Part shown: in pieces, positions 29,105-41,704 of the stretch
Layout: each line of letters opens with the position of its first letter
Numbering within the stretch: the stretch's first letter is position 1
Source of the DNA: Alitta virens
Lineage: Eukaryota > Annelida > Polychaeta > Phyllodocida > Nereididae
DNA: 64,000 nucleotides
NCBI GenBank assembly: GCA_932294295.1
Contig: OW028576.1
Location: 44,122,247-44,186,246 of the forward strand
Reading direction: 5' to 3'
Program-made: the position numbers and the translations under genes
The notes under the pieces: model-generated
What the model was told of the DNA's origin: nothing
The model's input: only the letters and a program-made list of their open reading frames with translations
Database searches by the model: none

Positions 29105-29222
29105 TTTGTAACAATTCTCCCTGGAGCGGGAATCGAACACTGGTCTCTGGGACTAAATCCCACAACAGAGTCACTCTCTGGTACGAGGGCAGCATTCTGC
29201 TCACACCAGGACCACTACACTG
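29105..29222 (-). mobile_element. tRNA-derived SINE, copy 2
   Basis: Same A-box/B-box layout as the copy at 28926, with GTGTTCGATTCCCGC as B-box. The two are in the same orientation. A piece of the 110-bp tandem family follows at 29226-29278. Confidence 0.65.
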
Positions 29223-29275
29223 CAAAAGCCCACTCCCTGCAATGTTCATGAGCCACATCTCAGTCCCGGTCCCAT

Positions 29276-32200
29276 CAGACAGCTAGACAGACAGACAGAC
29301 AGAAAGTATTTATTTGACCATAAACTTACAATTTACATAAACAAAAATTATCAAGGAAAACTGGTTATATTATGGTCATAGAAGACATTCACTAAGGCCA
29401 AAAGCCGCTGATGTAGATGCCACCTATGACATTTGGTGTTATCACATATGAATATTGGCTACATATGGAAGGAACATCATGGTAAGGATTGCAATTGCTA
29501 CAAGCAGGAAAGTACCAAATTGTTACCTATATTTACATTTATTGTTTTAAACGCACGTCCGTTGATGGGCTACCTTGTACTGCATACTTAACAGTTTGGA
29601 TTAGTACAGTCTGTTTGATAGGCATTGATATATACCCTTTTTAGATAGAATGATAAACCATGAAGACTATGTGTGCTCATTTTATCTATGATCATTTTTG
29701 GTGCTTGATTAATTAGTTGTGGTATTCTATTTTTGATTGAGCTTTTTGACAGTTGGTACCTGAGCCAGGGGATTACTAATAGATGTGTGTGGATAGGGGT
29801 GAATATCTAACTGCCTGGGAAAATTAAACTGCTGAAAGTAGTGTGGTAGCTTTTGGTTAGTTAATCTGTGGTAAAATTTCCACTCCTGTAAATGCAAGAT
29901 ATCATCTAATTTTAATAAGTTAAGTTGTTTGAAGAGTGGATTTGTATGGGAATTATACTTGCTTTTTGTGATTATTCTTATCGCTCTTTTTTGCAGTTTC
30001 ATTAACCTATTTGATTTTAATCCCCAAAGTAAAATATATTGAAGTAAATGTGATAAGATAAGAGAGTTTTACATTACAAGTAAGGTTTCAGTTGGAAGAA
30101 ACAGTTTAACACGATTCATAACCCAAAGAATTTTTGATATTTTCTGTTGGATCTTACATGTATGATCATTCCATGTTAGACTTTCATCTATTGTAATACC
30201 CAGGAAATCAAAACCTTGCACTCTTTCTAGTTTATCACTATCTATATATAACCGTATATCTGGAATGTATTTATTTTTGGTTTGAAAGATCATATATTTA
30301 GTTTTTGAGACATTCTGAGACAGCTTATTTACCTATTTCAATTATGATATTCATGAGCTAATGTCTTGGTTCACTGTAGAGAGAGTTGCTAATAGTGTTG
30401 TGTCATCTGCGTACATGATGAATTTGAACATATTTGTTGATCTGTTAAAGTCATTCACATAGATAAGAAAAATTAAAAAAAAGGGTCCTAGTATAGAGCC
30501 TTGTGGCACACCGGTCTTGATAGGTAGTAACTCAGATTTGCAACCATTAAACTCCACATATTGTTTTCTATTTGTCAGATAAGTCTCACAAAGTTTATAG
30601 GCATTATTCCATAATGGAGAAATTTTTGTAAAAATACTGCATGGTCTAATGTATCGAATGCCTTTGACAGATCCAGAAATATGTTCAAGGGAAATTTTTT
30701 TATCTTCTAGGCATTCAATAACTCAGTCAATATTTTCAATGGTTGCATATTCTGTACTATGGTTTTCTCTAAATCCATATTGACTGGGATAAATCAGATT
30801 TAAGGATTTGAAATAACTGTTTAGTTGCATGTGCATTATTTTTTCAAATATTTATGAAAGAGCTGGCAACACAGATATAGGCCTATAATTGTCTATAACT
30901 GAACTATCATCTTTTTTATGTACTGGAACAATCCTAGATATTTTTAATTTATTCGGGAACATACCTGTATTTAAACACTGATTAATTATGCTAGTTAATG
31001 GGCCTGCTATGATATCTTTGATTTCCTTCACAAAATGCATGGATAATCCATCTATTCCGCAACGTTTTTTTGCTGGAAGCTTATTTATAACAGTGAGAAC
31101 AAACTCCTCAGATACTTCTTGAAAGCTAAGTCTTTATGGTATTGCATTTGCTAGATAATTTCTGAAATCATTAGTTTGAGATTGAATATCTCTTGCTAAG
31201 GTCAAGCCGATGTTATTAAAGTGTTGATTGAAGTTATTGGCTATTTGTTGGGGATCAGAAATAATATTACCATTTACCAGGCAGCATTTTTTTATCATCT
31301 GTTCGATTTATTAATTCTTTGATTGTGATCCAAGTGTTTTTATATCTTTTTTGTATTTTTCAGAAGTTTTATTATAACATTAAAGTTTTGCTAATTGTAT
31401 GTTTGTCTTTAGAATTTTATTATAGGTTGATAAGTTAATTCCTTAAGAGGGGAATGCAAAGGGTTTTTTTTAAGTCTGGCATAGAGTTTATCACCTTATT
31501 TTATTGAGTTCAGTATGCATCTTGTGATCCATTTATTCTTTTTGTGCCTATATCTATTAAATTTGACAGTTTTGACTGTAAAGTGTTTATCTTTTAATTC
31601 TCTTACAATTTTATCTGGGATATTATAGTTTTCATCAGGGTTACTGTCGGGCCCAACATCAACTCCGCTTTAAAGCTCCTGAAGGTATTTTCATTGAACT
31701 TAGGCTTTTTGACAAAGTTTGGGGTTATGTTAGTTTTTGCGAGGTAATCAAAACATACAAAATATGCCTGATGGTCGGAAATATTATTTGTTAAAATGCC
31801 ACTAGATGTTTTGGAGAAATTTTGTGAGATTTTACAGAAAACATTATCCATCAGAGTTGCGCTATTTCTGGAGAACCTAGTGGGGAGTGTGATCTTTGGG
31901 ATAAAACTGTGTGAAACCATGAGGTCAAAGAATTCATTAATTTTTGGTCTTTCTTTAATTCTTAAAAGATCAATGAAGTCACTGTATTTAGATTTAATTG
32001 CTGTGATATTGTCATGAGCTCTTCCATGAATGTATCATAATCTAGATTAGCTTCCTTAGGCAGTCTGTATATGTTTCCAACTATAAGCTTTGTATTTGTT
32101 CGACTATCAACCATGATTTCTAAAAATTGATGTTCCCAAAAGGTAACATTTTCTACATTTGTTAGCAGTTTTCTATATTGGTAGCCATGTTTTAAGAAAA

Positions 32201-32600
32201 TTGCTAGACCACCATGGGCACTGCATGTTCTGGACTTACTTATCAATTCGTAAACCTCAATATTCAGAGTAGTAACTTCCAATAAATCATCTAACCACGT
32301 CTCCTGGAGACAGATCATATCAAAATTACAACCCTGTTCCCGTAATAAACTAATATAAATACTAAGCTCAAACTTAGCTAATATGCTTTTACAATATTAA
32401 AACTTAAAACTTTAATAACATCATTTTTCTCTTTAAGGGTATATATCAATGCCTCATTATCCATATAGTTTGACTGTTCAAATATAATAGGTTCTTCCTC
32501 GTCGACATTTGCAGCATCAAGGATATTTAGCAATGAATTATTATTGAGCCCACCATAATCATTTAAGATATTACATTGGTAGTTATCTGTCATGATGAAT
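29276..32600 (-). pseudogene. Broken LINE ORF2 (endonuclease and reverse transcriptase), Jockey/CR1-like
   Basis: A non-LTR retrotransposon read on the minus strand and broken by shifts and stops. In order: N-terminus near 32593; apurinic-type endonuclease near 32318-31960 (ICLQETWLDD, HGGLAIFL, VGNIYRLP); reverse transcriptase from about 31040 (SRIVPVHKKDD, NYRPISVLP); then TGVPQGSILGP and MYADDTTLL near 30520-30390; then FDFLGITIDESLTWNDH near 30200; and a C-terminal segment to about 29727 (QKRAIRIITKSKYNSH). An AATAAA (29309-29314, minus) is followed by a CTGT-type microsatellite tail, as in many LINE ends. The catalytic YADD is present, but the pieces lie in different frames, so it is inactive. 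Confidence 0.85.
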
Positions 32601-32879
32601 CATGACCCCAGGTAAGTTAATAAGTCCTGCAATGTAGCAAATTTGATTGATTTCTGTCAGAGAAGAATTAACATATGTTATATGACATGTAGAAAAGATT
32701 AATATAGTATATACAGCCATTATTACGGAAGAAAAAATTACTAAACAATAGAACTATATATACTGAAGTATTATAAACTAAGGAATAGTATGCTAATGAG
32801 ATAGCATCATTTGATTGGTCACATTTGCACCCAATGTCAACGTAAATGCACATAACACAATTTTCATCATATGTTTCCA
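32601..32879. other. AT-rich spacer upstream of LINE ORF2
   Basis: No coding content. It may be the 5' region of the LINE. Confidence 0.35.
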
Positions 32880-33500
32880 GTTAAAATAAATCATTTTCAT
32901 TGTCTATCACATAATCATTTCATATTTATCATCAGACATATTATTTCATCATCACATAATATTTTTAAATCAATTTTCACTAAAATTAAGGCAACAGAAT
33001 AGAACAGAGGCCGATAACAACAAGTGGCGACACCTGCCACATAGCACAAGCACTACTGTTTCATTTTCATTGTCCATCACAAAATCATTTCATGTTACAT
33101 TTATAATCAGACATATCAAGGCATTGTTAATTCATTATCCATCACAAGATATTATATATGGTATTTATCGTCAGACAAATCATTTCATGTTACATTATTT
33201 ATCATCAGATACATCAAGGCATGATTAATTCATTTTCCATCACAAAATATTTCATATCTTATTTATCATCATTTATCATCAGACAAATCATTTCATGTTA
33301 CATTTATTGTCAGACATTATCTTTTCATTTTCGATCACAAAATATTTTATATTTCATTGATCATCAGACACATTATTATTTCATTTTCATTGGCCATCAC
33401 AAAATCATTTCATGTTACATTTATTGTCAGACATATCAAGGCATTAATTTTTCATTTTCCATCACAAAATATTTCATATTTCATTAAGACATATCATTAC
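32880..33500. repeat. Degenerate tandem repeat (CATTTCATGTTACATTTAT / ATCAGACA)
   Basis: Units of roughly 75-85 bp carrying TCATTTTC-AT--CATCACAAAAT, TTTCATGTTACATTTAT and CATCAGACATATCAAGGCAT recur about seven times with many changes. It lies between the LINE ORF2 and the ORF1 fragment. Confidence 0.65.
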
Positions 33501-33949
33501 ATCATAGTATTTGGAAGTCATCTCAAATTAAGAATGTAGCACCAGCATAGAACAAGGGCAATTTCATCACTGATCCAAAGGATAAACTGACATAATATTA
33601 TCTTATTTGTCGGACTTATGGTTGCATCATCAAAAGGTATTTGAAAATAGAACAGCAGGATAGAACAAGGGCCATTTTACCACCAAACCAAAAGATAAGA
33701 CTCAGATAATAATGAAAATGAGGTAGCTTTGTTACTTGGAATAAGACCATGAAACATTTCATACCAACAGTTACAGGTGCTAATAGTTGCCAAATATTAG
33801 TGATATGTTACCACTACAAACGCAGATTTCAGACAAGTTTTGAAAGATTTCAAATTGCCCAGGTATTTAATTTGCAAGTATAAGCACACACGTCTAGAAA
33901 GTCCATTGTCATTAGGTGAGTGAGAAGTGTTACGTCAGGACAATAAACA

Positions 33950-35175
33950 CCTGAACAGAGTTATGTCATATTTTTGAGCACATGGCGAATAGTCATTAAT
34001 AAAGATCCCAAGATATTTCGACCTTGCCGTTTACTCTTCACATAGGCATCAGATAGATCTTTTCTCAGACCAATACCTCAAATCTTGTTGGGGCCAGCTT
34101 CAGCAAGTGCATTGTTATCGGTACGCATCAAGAATTGTCTTGATGGTTCATGTTGCTCAAAATTTCAATCTGCATGCTTTCAGCATCACTTCTTGGGCTA
34201 CACAGGTTGCCACTCAAGAAACTTGCATCGGGTGGGCCCTCTAGCTTGTAAAATTGTATCTGCAATCACTTGCTTATTTACAAACAGGGCACATTTCATC
34301 TGATAAAACCTTTCAACACAATCAAATTTCTTTCCTTCAATTAGGAATCCATCCTTTATGACATGGAAGTTTGATAACGGTGAAGCTCCAGTAAAGAAGC
34401 AGTGTGTCAATTGTGTATGCTTCGCCCTCGACAGACAATTTATCATATTTGATTGTGGATTTCATTTGATTTAGTTTCGCAGCCTGGAGAATTGGGTTTT
34501 TGCCTCCTTTCCTCGATCTCAGGTGGGAAATTTTCGGCAACATAGATTCCAGTGTTTTTCAGTGCCACCTTTTGGTCCCGAACTAATTCCCTGTCCTGAA
34601 ATGATTGAAATCTGCATATTAGAGGAGTGGGTGTGCTTTTGCCAGGTAGATGATGACATCTTTGGAATTTTATACATTCAGCAGTTGCAATGTTCATTTG
34701 GGTTTTCATAATTTGCCTCATTTTAGCAGCACAGTTTTCATTCGGAGATTGTGGCACACCACGAAAAACTAAGTTCTCTTTTCTGGTGTAGGCATCAAGT
34801 GACAGGTGTCTTTCAAGTTTCATTGCTCTTTTTCAGCTTTGTCCCCGGGTTATTGACTTGGGACTCCAAGGCCTTGGAACCCGTAACTTTCTTTTCAATG
34901 ACACTCACTTAAGAGTTCAGAATTTTGAGAAATTTCAAAATTTCCAGTTGCCCTGCATTCAGGGAAGAGGTGTCGATGTCAGGAGTTTCATCATCACTAT
35001 CCTCTTGCTGATTATCAACATCATCGTTTAAAGCAATATTCTCAGGGCGATCAACATCAGAGTTTTTGTCTAGATGCTCAGGCGGCTCACTGTTATTACT
35101 AATCTTCATGGGTTGGGAGCTTCTTAATATTCTATCTGACTGCACAATTGTTTTTCTGTTGCTCATTTCATGCAC
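33950..35175 (-). pseudogene. LINE ORF1 remnant: RRM-like domain plus NADAR domain
   Basis: Read on the minus strand. It begins with an acidic N-terminus (MHEMSNRKTIVQSD, then DVDNQQEDSDDE), then an L1-type ORF1/RRM region at about 34823-34450 (ENLVFRGVPQSPNENC, FQRCHHLPGKSTPTPLICRF, KNTGIYVAENFPPEIEERR), a linker (KYDKLSVEGEAYTIDTL), and a NADAR/YbiA-like domain at about 34446-33955 (GASPLSNFH, CVERFYQMKCALF, then GIGLRKDLSD and ILGSLLMTIR near its end). NADAR proteins act on ADP-ribose-linked groups; its role in retroelements is unknown. Several frame breaks make it inactive. Whether it belonged to the same element as the ORF2 at 29276-32600 is not certain. Confidence 0.7.
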
Positions 35176-35880
35176 CTAATATTAACAGAGGAGTCATTGT
35201 TTATATCTCAACAGCTGACACACTCCAGTTCATTGACCAAGTGACTGAGGGCTAATAGACATTTAAATATCAGCTGCATTTGAAATGTGTCAGTTTGTTT
35301 CATAAAGCTATTGAGGCGTGGAGACATTCTTTTGATTTTCACAGCTGTTTATTAGCATGCTATTCTATGGTTACATGCTAATCATCATGTATATCTCATG
35401 GATGACTGAACACACATTTAACATGCCTGTAAAAAGTTCAGAGTTAATTCTCATCAACATGCCACATATACCTTGGTTCCTATTAGGATAGGTGGATGTT
35501 TGGTGCTCTTAACTTCTAACTGGTAGGAAGGCAGCTGTCTTGGTAGTTTTGTATCCAGTAAAATTGCAGATAAATCAGAAGCCTTCAGGAATGCCTTCCA
35601 CACATGGCAGCCATGACAATACCACATGGGATGTACTCATCATCGCATCCATGTGGGTGCATTTCCCTGCACTGTTTATGAGCCCTGTCCAATGAAATTG
35701 TTATATTTCTAAAACAAATATTGTGAAAAATTTATTTAGTCAAAGGCGAAATTACAAAGGGAGGAAAAAGGTCTGATTCTTAGGTGCTGATATCTCTTTG
35801 TCAAATGAAGCTAGAGTAGAGAAAAACTAATATTTTTATTTTAAGTAGTACTGTACGAAATTTCAATCATATATTGGTAG
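35176..35880. other. Non-coding host DNA
   Basis: At 35620-35690 is a fragment of the 110-bp tandem family (CACATGGGATGTACTCATCATC, then TGCACTGTTTATGAGCC). Otherwise no recognised feature. Confidence 0.45.
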
Positions 35881-35882
35881 AC

Positions 35883-35919
<37 letters not shown>

Positions 35920-36070
35920 CCATAATCTATCTATCTATCCCATAATCTATACATGTATATATCTATATATCTATCTACCTATCTATCTATCTATCTATCT
36001 ATCTATCCCATAATCTATACATGTATATATCTATATATCTATCTACCTATCTATCTATCTATATATCTCC
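35883..36070. repeat. (CTAT)n microsatellite
   Basis: Long CTAT runs with one duplicated interrupted segment (CCCATAATCTATACATGTATATAT-type) repeated in tandem. Confidence 0.9.
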
Positions 36071-36524
36071 CATATCCTGTTTTTTGTTGGTAGAAGTATG
36101 TAATACTCGTTATATTCACATTATAGATGAAATACATCACAGAATCAATACCAAACAATAATCCTGTATTGACTACTTCCTACTTTTAATATAGCACATT
36201 GTGCTGAAATTGTGGCAGTTGCCTGTTCGGTTTTTGATCCTTATTCACCATGCCAGGTGGCCCAAATCAATGTAATTTCTACGTAAACTTTATTTAAATG
36301 CAAAGTTCAATGCATAAATACAATTTGAACTACATACACCACCAGCAGAAAAGTTTGCACACTCGTATCATTATTGCTGTTTAGTTTTTAACGTATTGTT
36401 GTTATCATGTTTTATGGTCTCTCATAAATATATTCTTTTTGGGATAAGTTGTCCTTACTGTCTTGTATATGCTTTTATATGCTATTATCTTTGGAAAATG
36501 TGAGCTTTTAATGAAATCCATCCC

Positions 36525-36629
36525 ACTATCTATCTATCTATCTATCCATCTATATATCTGTCTGTCTGTAAATGTATATATCTATCCATCTATCTATCTA
36601 CCTATATAATCTATCTATCTACCTATATA

Positions 36630-36669
<40 letters not shown>

Positions 36670-36790
36670 GTCTTTCTAGCTATCTACTATCTATCTATCT
36701 ATCTATAAGACGAGATGAGATGACACGAGACGAGATGAGACAAGACAAGATAAGATAAGATAAGATAAGATAAGATAAGATAAGATAATT
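36525..36790. repeat. (CTAT)n and (GATAA)n microsatellites
   Basis: CTAT runs to about 36705 pass into GAGATGA and then GATAA repeats to about 36787. Confidence 0.9.
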
Positions 36791-38099
36791 TAAAATCGTA
36801 TGCATGTCAGCATTTAATTTATATAAAAATGAGAAAAATTAAAAGATGACATGAGTAGATTATTTGGTTTTAGGGTCACATAAATAAACAGTGACTTATA
36901 ATATATTACATTATTTTTTTAAAGCTGTGAATATTTTGTTCAACTGCATGATTATAATATCATAATAATTATTCTGTAATGATAATAATTCCACTGTACA
37001 CCACTTTCGGCTGATGTGTATGTGAGCTCGTCAATTTTCTGCTTTACCCTGGATTTCAATAAACTGCAAAATATCCAGCCATCTGCAACACGTGACATCA
37101 TTGAGTCACAGCTCATTGTATTATAAGCCAGTATAATATATCATATTATTTGGATATATGGGAAGCTCAGCCATATGTCAGGCAGTTGGAAGCTGCAACT
37201 CGCAGGTCAGGTGCATATAGGGCTGGCAACTGGAGTTTTCTTGACATTTGGCTACATTGGGATATTTTCAGGACCATATAAAGGTATTGATTTCATCCAC
37301 TTCATAGCTTTTTATGAACTACTTGTATTTTGTGTATATCAGTTGTATGTATTGCAATATCCTCTCTTTGGTTATATTTGTGGGCCAAAAATTGTTAGAA
37401 CCTCGTAATTATATTTAAAATCCCGCAATGTGTTGGTTAAAATAATGAAAACATCTATACAGACAGCTACTGATATTAATTTCTGTGAATATAAAATTAT
37501 AAAAATGCCAGAAGATCTCATGACTTATCTAAATTACTTCATTATTATGTGTATCAAAATATGACATATATCTGAACAAATTGAATGTTTCGGCTTCACA
37601 CTCAGCACAGTACAATTATCAATTAGCATTATATAGCTAGCAGAAATCCAGGCCTCTTATTGGCTGAGAGCCGTGCAATATTTTCATATAATGTATGGCT
37701 ATATTGCATGGTACATTTTTAATTGCGAAATATGTTTTTTCTTAATATAAACAAATCATTATACCTTCCTACTTAAAAGGTAAACAACCTTTTTCGTTAA
37801 AACAATGTAGTTTTGTTGTCGATCGAACTTGAAACCTTTTTTTTTTACTGTGGCTCAAAACAGAAAACAGATAATTTGATACTGTTGTGGGCTGCCATTA
37901 AATATAAAAGTGTAAAGGATGATTAAAAAATGTAAGAAAATGATGAATGAAAATAAAATATTATTGAGTTAAATAGGCCCTGGATTTCTCTGCCCTTTTT
38001 CTTGTGTGATATTAGTTGTCTCAGTGCCATAAAAACTGATATTGTACTCGCCACTGTGCAATTTTTGTATATTATTAAGTTTTTCATATCATACAGTTA
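36791..38099. other. AT-rich host DNA; doubtful exon near 37175
   Basis: A frame at 37175-37286 (MSGSWKLQLAGQVHIGL ... FLTFGYIGIFSGPYK) ends at a GTATTG donor and is hydrophobic. It could be an exon of the membrane protein ending at 39212, but the phase does not match that exon, so an unseen exon would be needed. The rest shows no coding content. Confidence 0.3.
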
Positions 38100-38620
38100 G
38101 TTTCTTTAAACACGGCCTGTTAAGTTGAACCTAGACAAAGCTAGGCAACTCCTGCTTATGATTTTATATCTATTTTCTTATTTTAGTGATTTTTTTTTTA
38201 CTCATACTTAATATTTTATCTGTATATATATATTTTTTAGTTTTATTGTATTTAATGGGCCACCTGAAAAATAGTTTTAACTGATGGTACCACTGATCTT
38301 AAATATATTTTAATAAATTAATAAATACAATGCTACTTGCCACCAAACAGAACTATCTGGCTATAGCTGGCTACTCAAAGCCGGATCTAAAAGTACATCA
38401 TATTATAGCACCATCTGGTGCATATGTTGAGAGTCATGCATATTTGTCATTTCTTGTTGAAAAGATGCATGTCTATTGCATATATATATATTTATGATAT
38501 ATGAGATTATTTGTTCAGTGGTGGCAGGTGTAAGCTATTAGCTAGAAGTAGACAGAAGCAGATGGCTTTAGCTAAATATGGCTAGAGTCGACCATAATTT
38601 ATGAAACTAAATGTATGGTA
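38100..38620. repeat. Dispersed repeat, copy 1 (pair with 46670-47065)
   Basis: Shared ordered words: AGTTGAACC-AGACAAAGCTAGGCAACT, CTGGCTATAGCTGGCTACTCAAAG, GGTGTAAGC, AGTAGACAGAAGCAG and TAGAGTCGACC-TA-TTTATGAAACTAA. About 400-500 bp long. The type is unknown. Confidence 0.65.
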
Positions 38621-38930
38621 TCTCTGTTGTGAATGAAAGTGTGTGAATAATTCTGGTTTTACTACATAAAACTGCATTTGTTTCATTTTTTTAATTATTT
38701 TTTTGTAATACTGTATTCTTACTAATGTGTGATTCATTTCCGAATTCCAGACTGACTCAGAGGAGCACTTGGATACCTTCATACCAAAATTCAACTTTTT
38801 AAAAAGTCAGAACAAATTATTGCTTTTAATACTACTTAAAGAAGAGCTCCAGACAGGTCATTTGACAACTTTTTGACTACTTTAAACCATCATCCAAATG
38901 TCATACAAAATGAAATCGCACAAGTTCCAG

Positions 38931-39212
38931 GAAGTCCAAATGTACTTTTTGACACTATTTCTTGGTCTGTGGCATGTCCTTATGCTGTTTTTGTATCTTC
39001 CTTTGACATTATTCAAACTTCACGGATTGATCCGAGAAATGGTCATCGAAACAAAAGATGCGTATCGACGTGGGAGCAAACAATCGAGAAACTTGATCAT
39101 CTTTTTAATTATTGCGGTTATAGGTCTCACCGTTGCTGGGATATACTGCTACAAAGTTGGTGTATTCATGCCTGATTTGGCAATGTATGAATCTGGTGAA
39201 ATGGAGATGTAA
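38931..39212 (+). CDS. Probable last exon of a two-helix membrane protein
   Basis: Begins after CAAGTTCCAG (phase 0) and runs 93 codons to TAA. It holds two membrane helices (MYFLTLFLGLWHVLMLFLYL and LIIFLIIAVIGLTVAGIYCY) separated by a basic, polar loop (REMVIETKDAYRRGSKQSRN), and a short acidic tail. The hydrophobic/charged pattern is protein-like, and an AATAAA lies at 39677. I do not recognise the family, and upstream exons are not identified; an alternative overlapping frame lacks such structure. Confidence 0.4.
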   Translation, partial: EVQMYFLTLFLGLWHVLMLFLYLPLTLFKLHGLIREMVIETKDAYRRGSKQSRNLIIFLIIAVIGLTVAGIYCYKVGVFMPDLAMYESGEMEM

Positions 39213-39676
39213 ATGTTTAATTTTCAAAAATGTAAAATTTTCAAATTTCATCATTCATTAACCGCAATAACTAAGCGTGTATTTTGTGATCTTCTACTTG
39301 AAACAAACTACTTGAAATAGGTCTTTATTTAATTTCAAAATACTTGAAATATACTTAAATAATGGCATTTACATGATTCCTTTATCCCTGAGCTTGTTTT
39401 TGTGATCTTCAAGTTACAATATAATCTCGTAATCACAGATTCCTAAAAAAATGTTTTAATGCAAAAGTGATTTTTTTTACTAGATTATTATGATCTATTA
39501 AGTTATAAGTTCAATTATAAGGCATGGAATATCCCACAGTTTGTTTGTAATTATTCCATATTTTGTGAATAATTTTCTCGACTTATTATATTATCTGCAA
39601 TTGTCTTTAAGCATTTAGATTACAGTGCATGGTGTTGTATATTTTTAAGAAAACCAGGTAAAAGTCAAATGAAAGA

Positions 39677-39682
39677 AATAAA
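39677..39682 (+). terminator. Poly(A) signal
   Basis: AATAAA, 465 bp after the stop of the membrane-protein exon. It may define a long 3' UTR. Confidence 0.4.
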
Positions 39683-39732
39683 ATCTTTTCTCCGTCAACT
39701 ATAATGTTTGTTCCTGTGTAATTTTTGCTGGT

Positions 39733-39882
39733 CTACATGGCCAAATGTGCCACGTGCGTTTTCCATGAGAAGGATAAACGCATGGTTTTTAGCTAATTAT
39801 AATAAGGAAAAAACCGTGCGTTTTCCATGCGTTTATCCAAACGCATGGGAAACGCACGTAGCACAATTGGCCATGTAGCTGT
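39733..39882. repeat. Fold-back MITE, family CTACATGGCCA, copy 1
   Basis: Ends are CTACATGGCCAAATGTGCCACGTGCG and its inverse (CACGTAGCACAATTGGCCATGTAG). Inner arms with GCGTTTTCCATG and CATGGGAAACGC also pair. The element is almost wholly palindromic. Confidence 0.75.
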
Positions 39883-40540
39883 TTTCCAAACAAAAATATG
39901 TCTGACATAAATTAATTCACACAAATGAGAAAAGCCATTTGCGGATAATCGCCTGACCAATGATTCAAGATTCATTTATTTGAGATTCATATATTGGCCA
40001 TATTCAAAATGAGAAAATTTCAAATCACATATATATATCTTTATTAAAAACCATTCATGGCAGGCTGACCCCTATTGGGAGTATGTGCCATTACCAACAA
40101 ATTATACTAAATTCAAATTGATAAGGTAAATATTTAGAAGAAATATATTTACATATTAACATTAGGACAAGTTAAACTAATCAAGTTATGAAAGATAGAA
40201 GAAAATAATAATATGATTAAAAATAAATAAACAATTACAAACATAAAAAAACAAAAAACTACACGTTGATGTAAAAACAAAATAACAAAAACATTCATTC
40301 AAATCATATTAAAAAAACCTACATAATGTGTTTGTGATGAGCTGCCAATCTGGCTTGGGGGACCAGCAGGCCCTCATGAAGCACACTTGTATTTATTATT
40401 CATTGTTCGAGGCTTTCTTAACTATCCACAGCCATTTCCCTCTTTAGTAAGCTTTCCTACATGATAAATGATATGATAGGGTCATTAGGATGATATAATT
40501 ATGATATAATATATGACCTACAAACATGATTGCAAAAAAA
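39883..40540. other. Non-coding host DNA
   Basis: AT-rich, with A-runs around 40200-40320. No gene is recognised. Confidence 0.4.
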
Positions 40541-40870
40541 AGTGCCTCAAAGGTGAGTCAAAATGTCTAAAAGTTATTAAAAATGTCTAATAAGTCAGTA
40601 AAAATGTCTGAGAAGTTCATAAATTTGTCTATAACAAGTAGATACAAATCTCTGAAAAGTTAGTAAAAATCAGTTAGTAAAAATGTCTAATAAGTCAATA
40701 AAACTATTTAAAAGTAAGCAAATATGTCTAAAATGTTAGTAAAAAGAAAAAAATTCGTTAAGATATCTACAAATTATTAAAGATTTTCAAAAGTTAGAAA
40801 GATTTTAAAAATTAGCAAGAAAAAAAAAGAAGAAGAAAAAAAAAGTTAGTCCAAGTGTCTAAAAGTGTCG
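40541..40870. repeat. Degenerate AAAATGTCTAAAAGTTAGT repeat
   Basis: Variants of a word of about 18-22 bp (AAAATGTCTAATAAGTCAGT-type) recur about a dozen times. Confidence 0.65.
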
Positions 40871-41704
40871 CCACTTTGGCTAACAGTCTCCTAAAATATC
40901 ATTAGATGTTCGTGGGCGTTTGACATTACTGTACTTATTTCCTCCTGACATTTTTTCCTAGAATTCCAGTTCATGAACTAGATGTTGGACAAAGTTATAC
41001 ATATTTAACTTGAGTGCACTGCTGTTTTTCTGCATAAACTTACTGATCCTATAGATCCAAGAAAAGCTTTAGACCTCTTGTTTCATATCTGCTGAAATCA
41101 ACTCATTCAATGCTCAAAGCAAATAACATAGTTATAGTCTGTGACCCTTGGGTGTTAGACATGTCATAGGGCTTTCAATGTTATGCAAATAGAATAAGCT
41201 GAGCTAACAAAATATTTGCATGGCCCACCTACGTATGACACGGAGCACAATATTTACAAAAAATTTTCAGTCCGCTTGAGCATACAGTATAACCCCGAAA
41301 GAAGGTTATGTGAAGAATGCCATATTTGGAAGTTCTCTGTAAACATGGCACTTATTCGTATCATTGTAATTTGACTCATAATTATAAGACAACGTTATCA
41401 TTTAGACCAATACATAGTCAGGTGCCATGTTCAGAAAAGCGGGCAACCCGAGGTACTCTATGTTAAAAGCAGCTTATAGTCAGAATTACATTTTTTGACT
41501 CGCTCAATTCAAATCTCACTATCTCCAAGCTGAATTTTCAGTCCTTCACCCCCTAATTTGTATAAATTTTTTAACAAGTTTGAACCTACAAAATCAATAT
41601 TGTTAAGTGACAATTATATTACTTGTTTTTTGAGGAGTTTTTCACCATGGGTGATCTCAATGTCAGCCCATGTTGTACATTTTTCACAGAACCTACAAAT
41701 AGAC
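40871..41704. other. Non-coding host DNA
   Basis: No open frame, RNA gene or clear repeat is recognised in this stretch. Confidence 0.4.

Noticed and set aside
20163..29222. True tRNA genes
   Set aside because: B-box-like motifs occur, but no complete cloverleaf is seen; the pieces are SINE or tandem repeats.
29276..35175. One complete LINE joining ORF1 (NADAR) and ORF2
   Set aside because: Orientation fits, but about 1.3 kb of tandem repeat and unrelated DNA lies between them; shared origin cannot be shown from the window.
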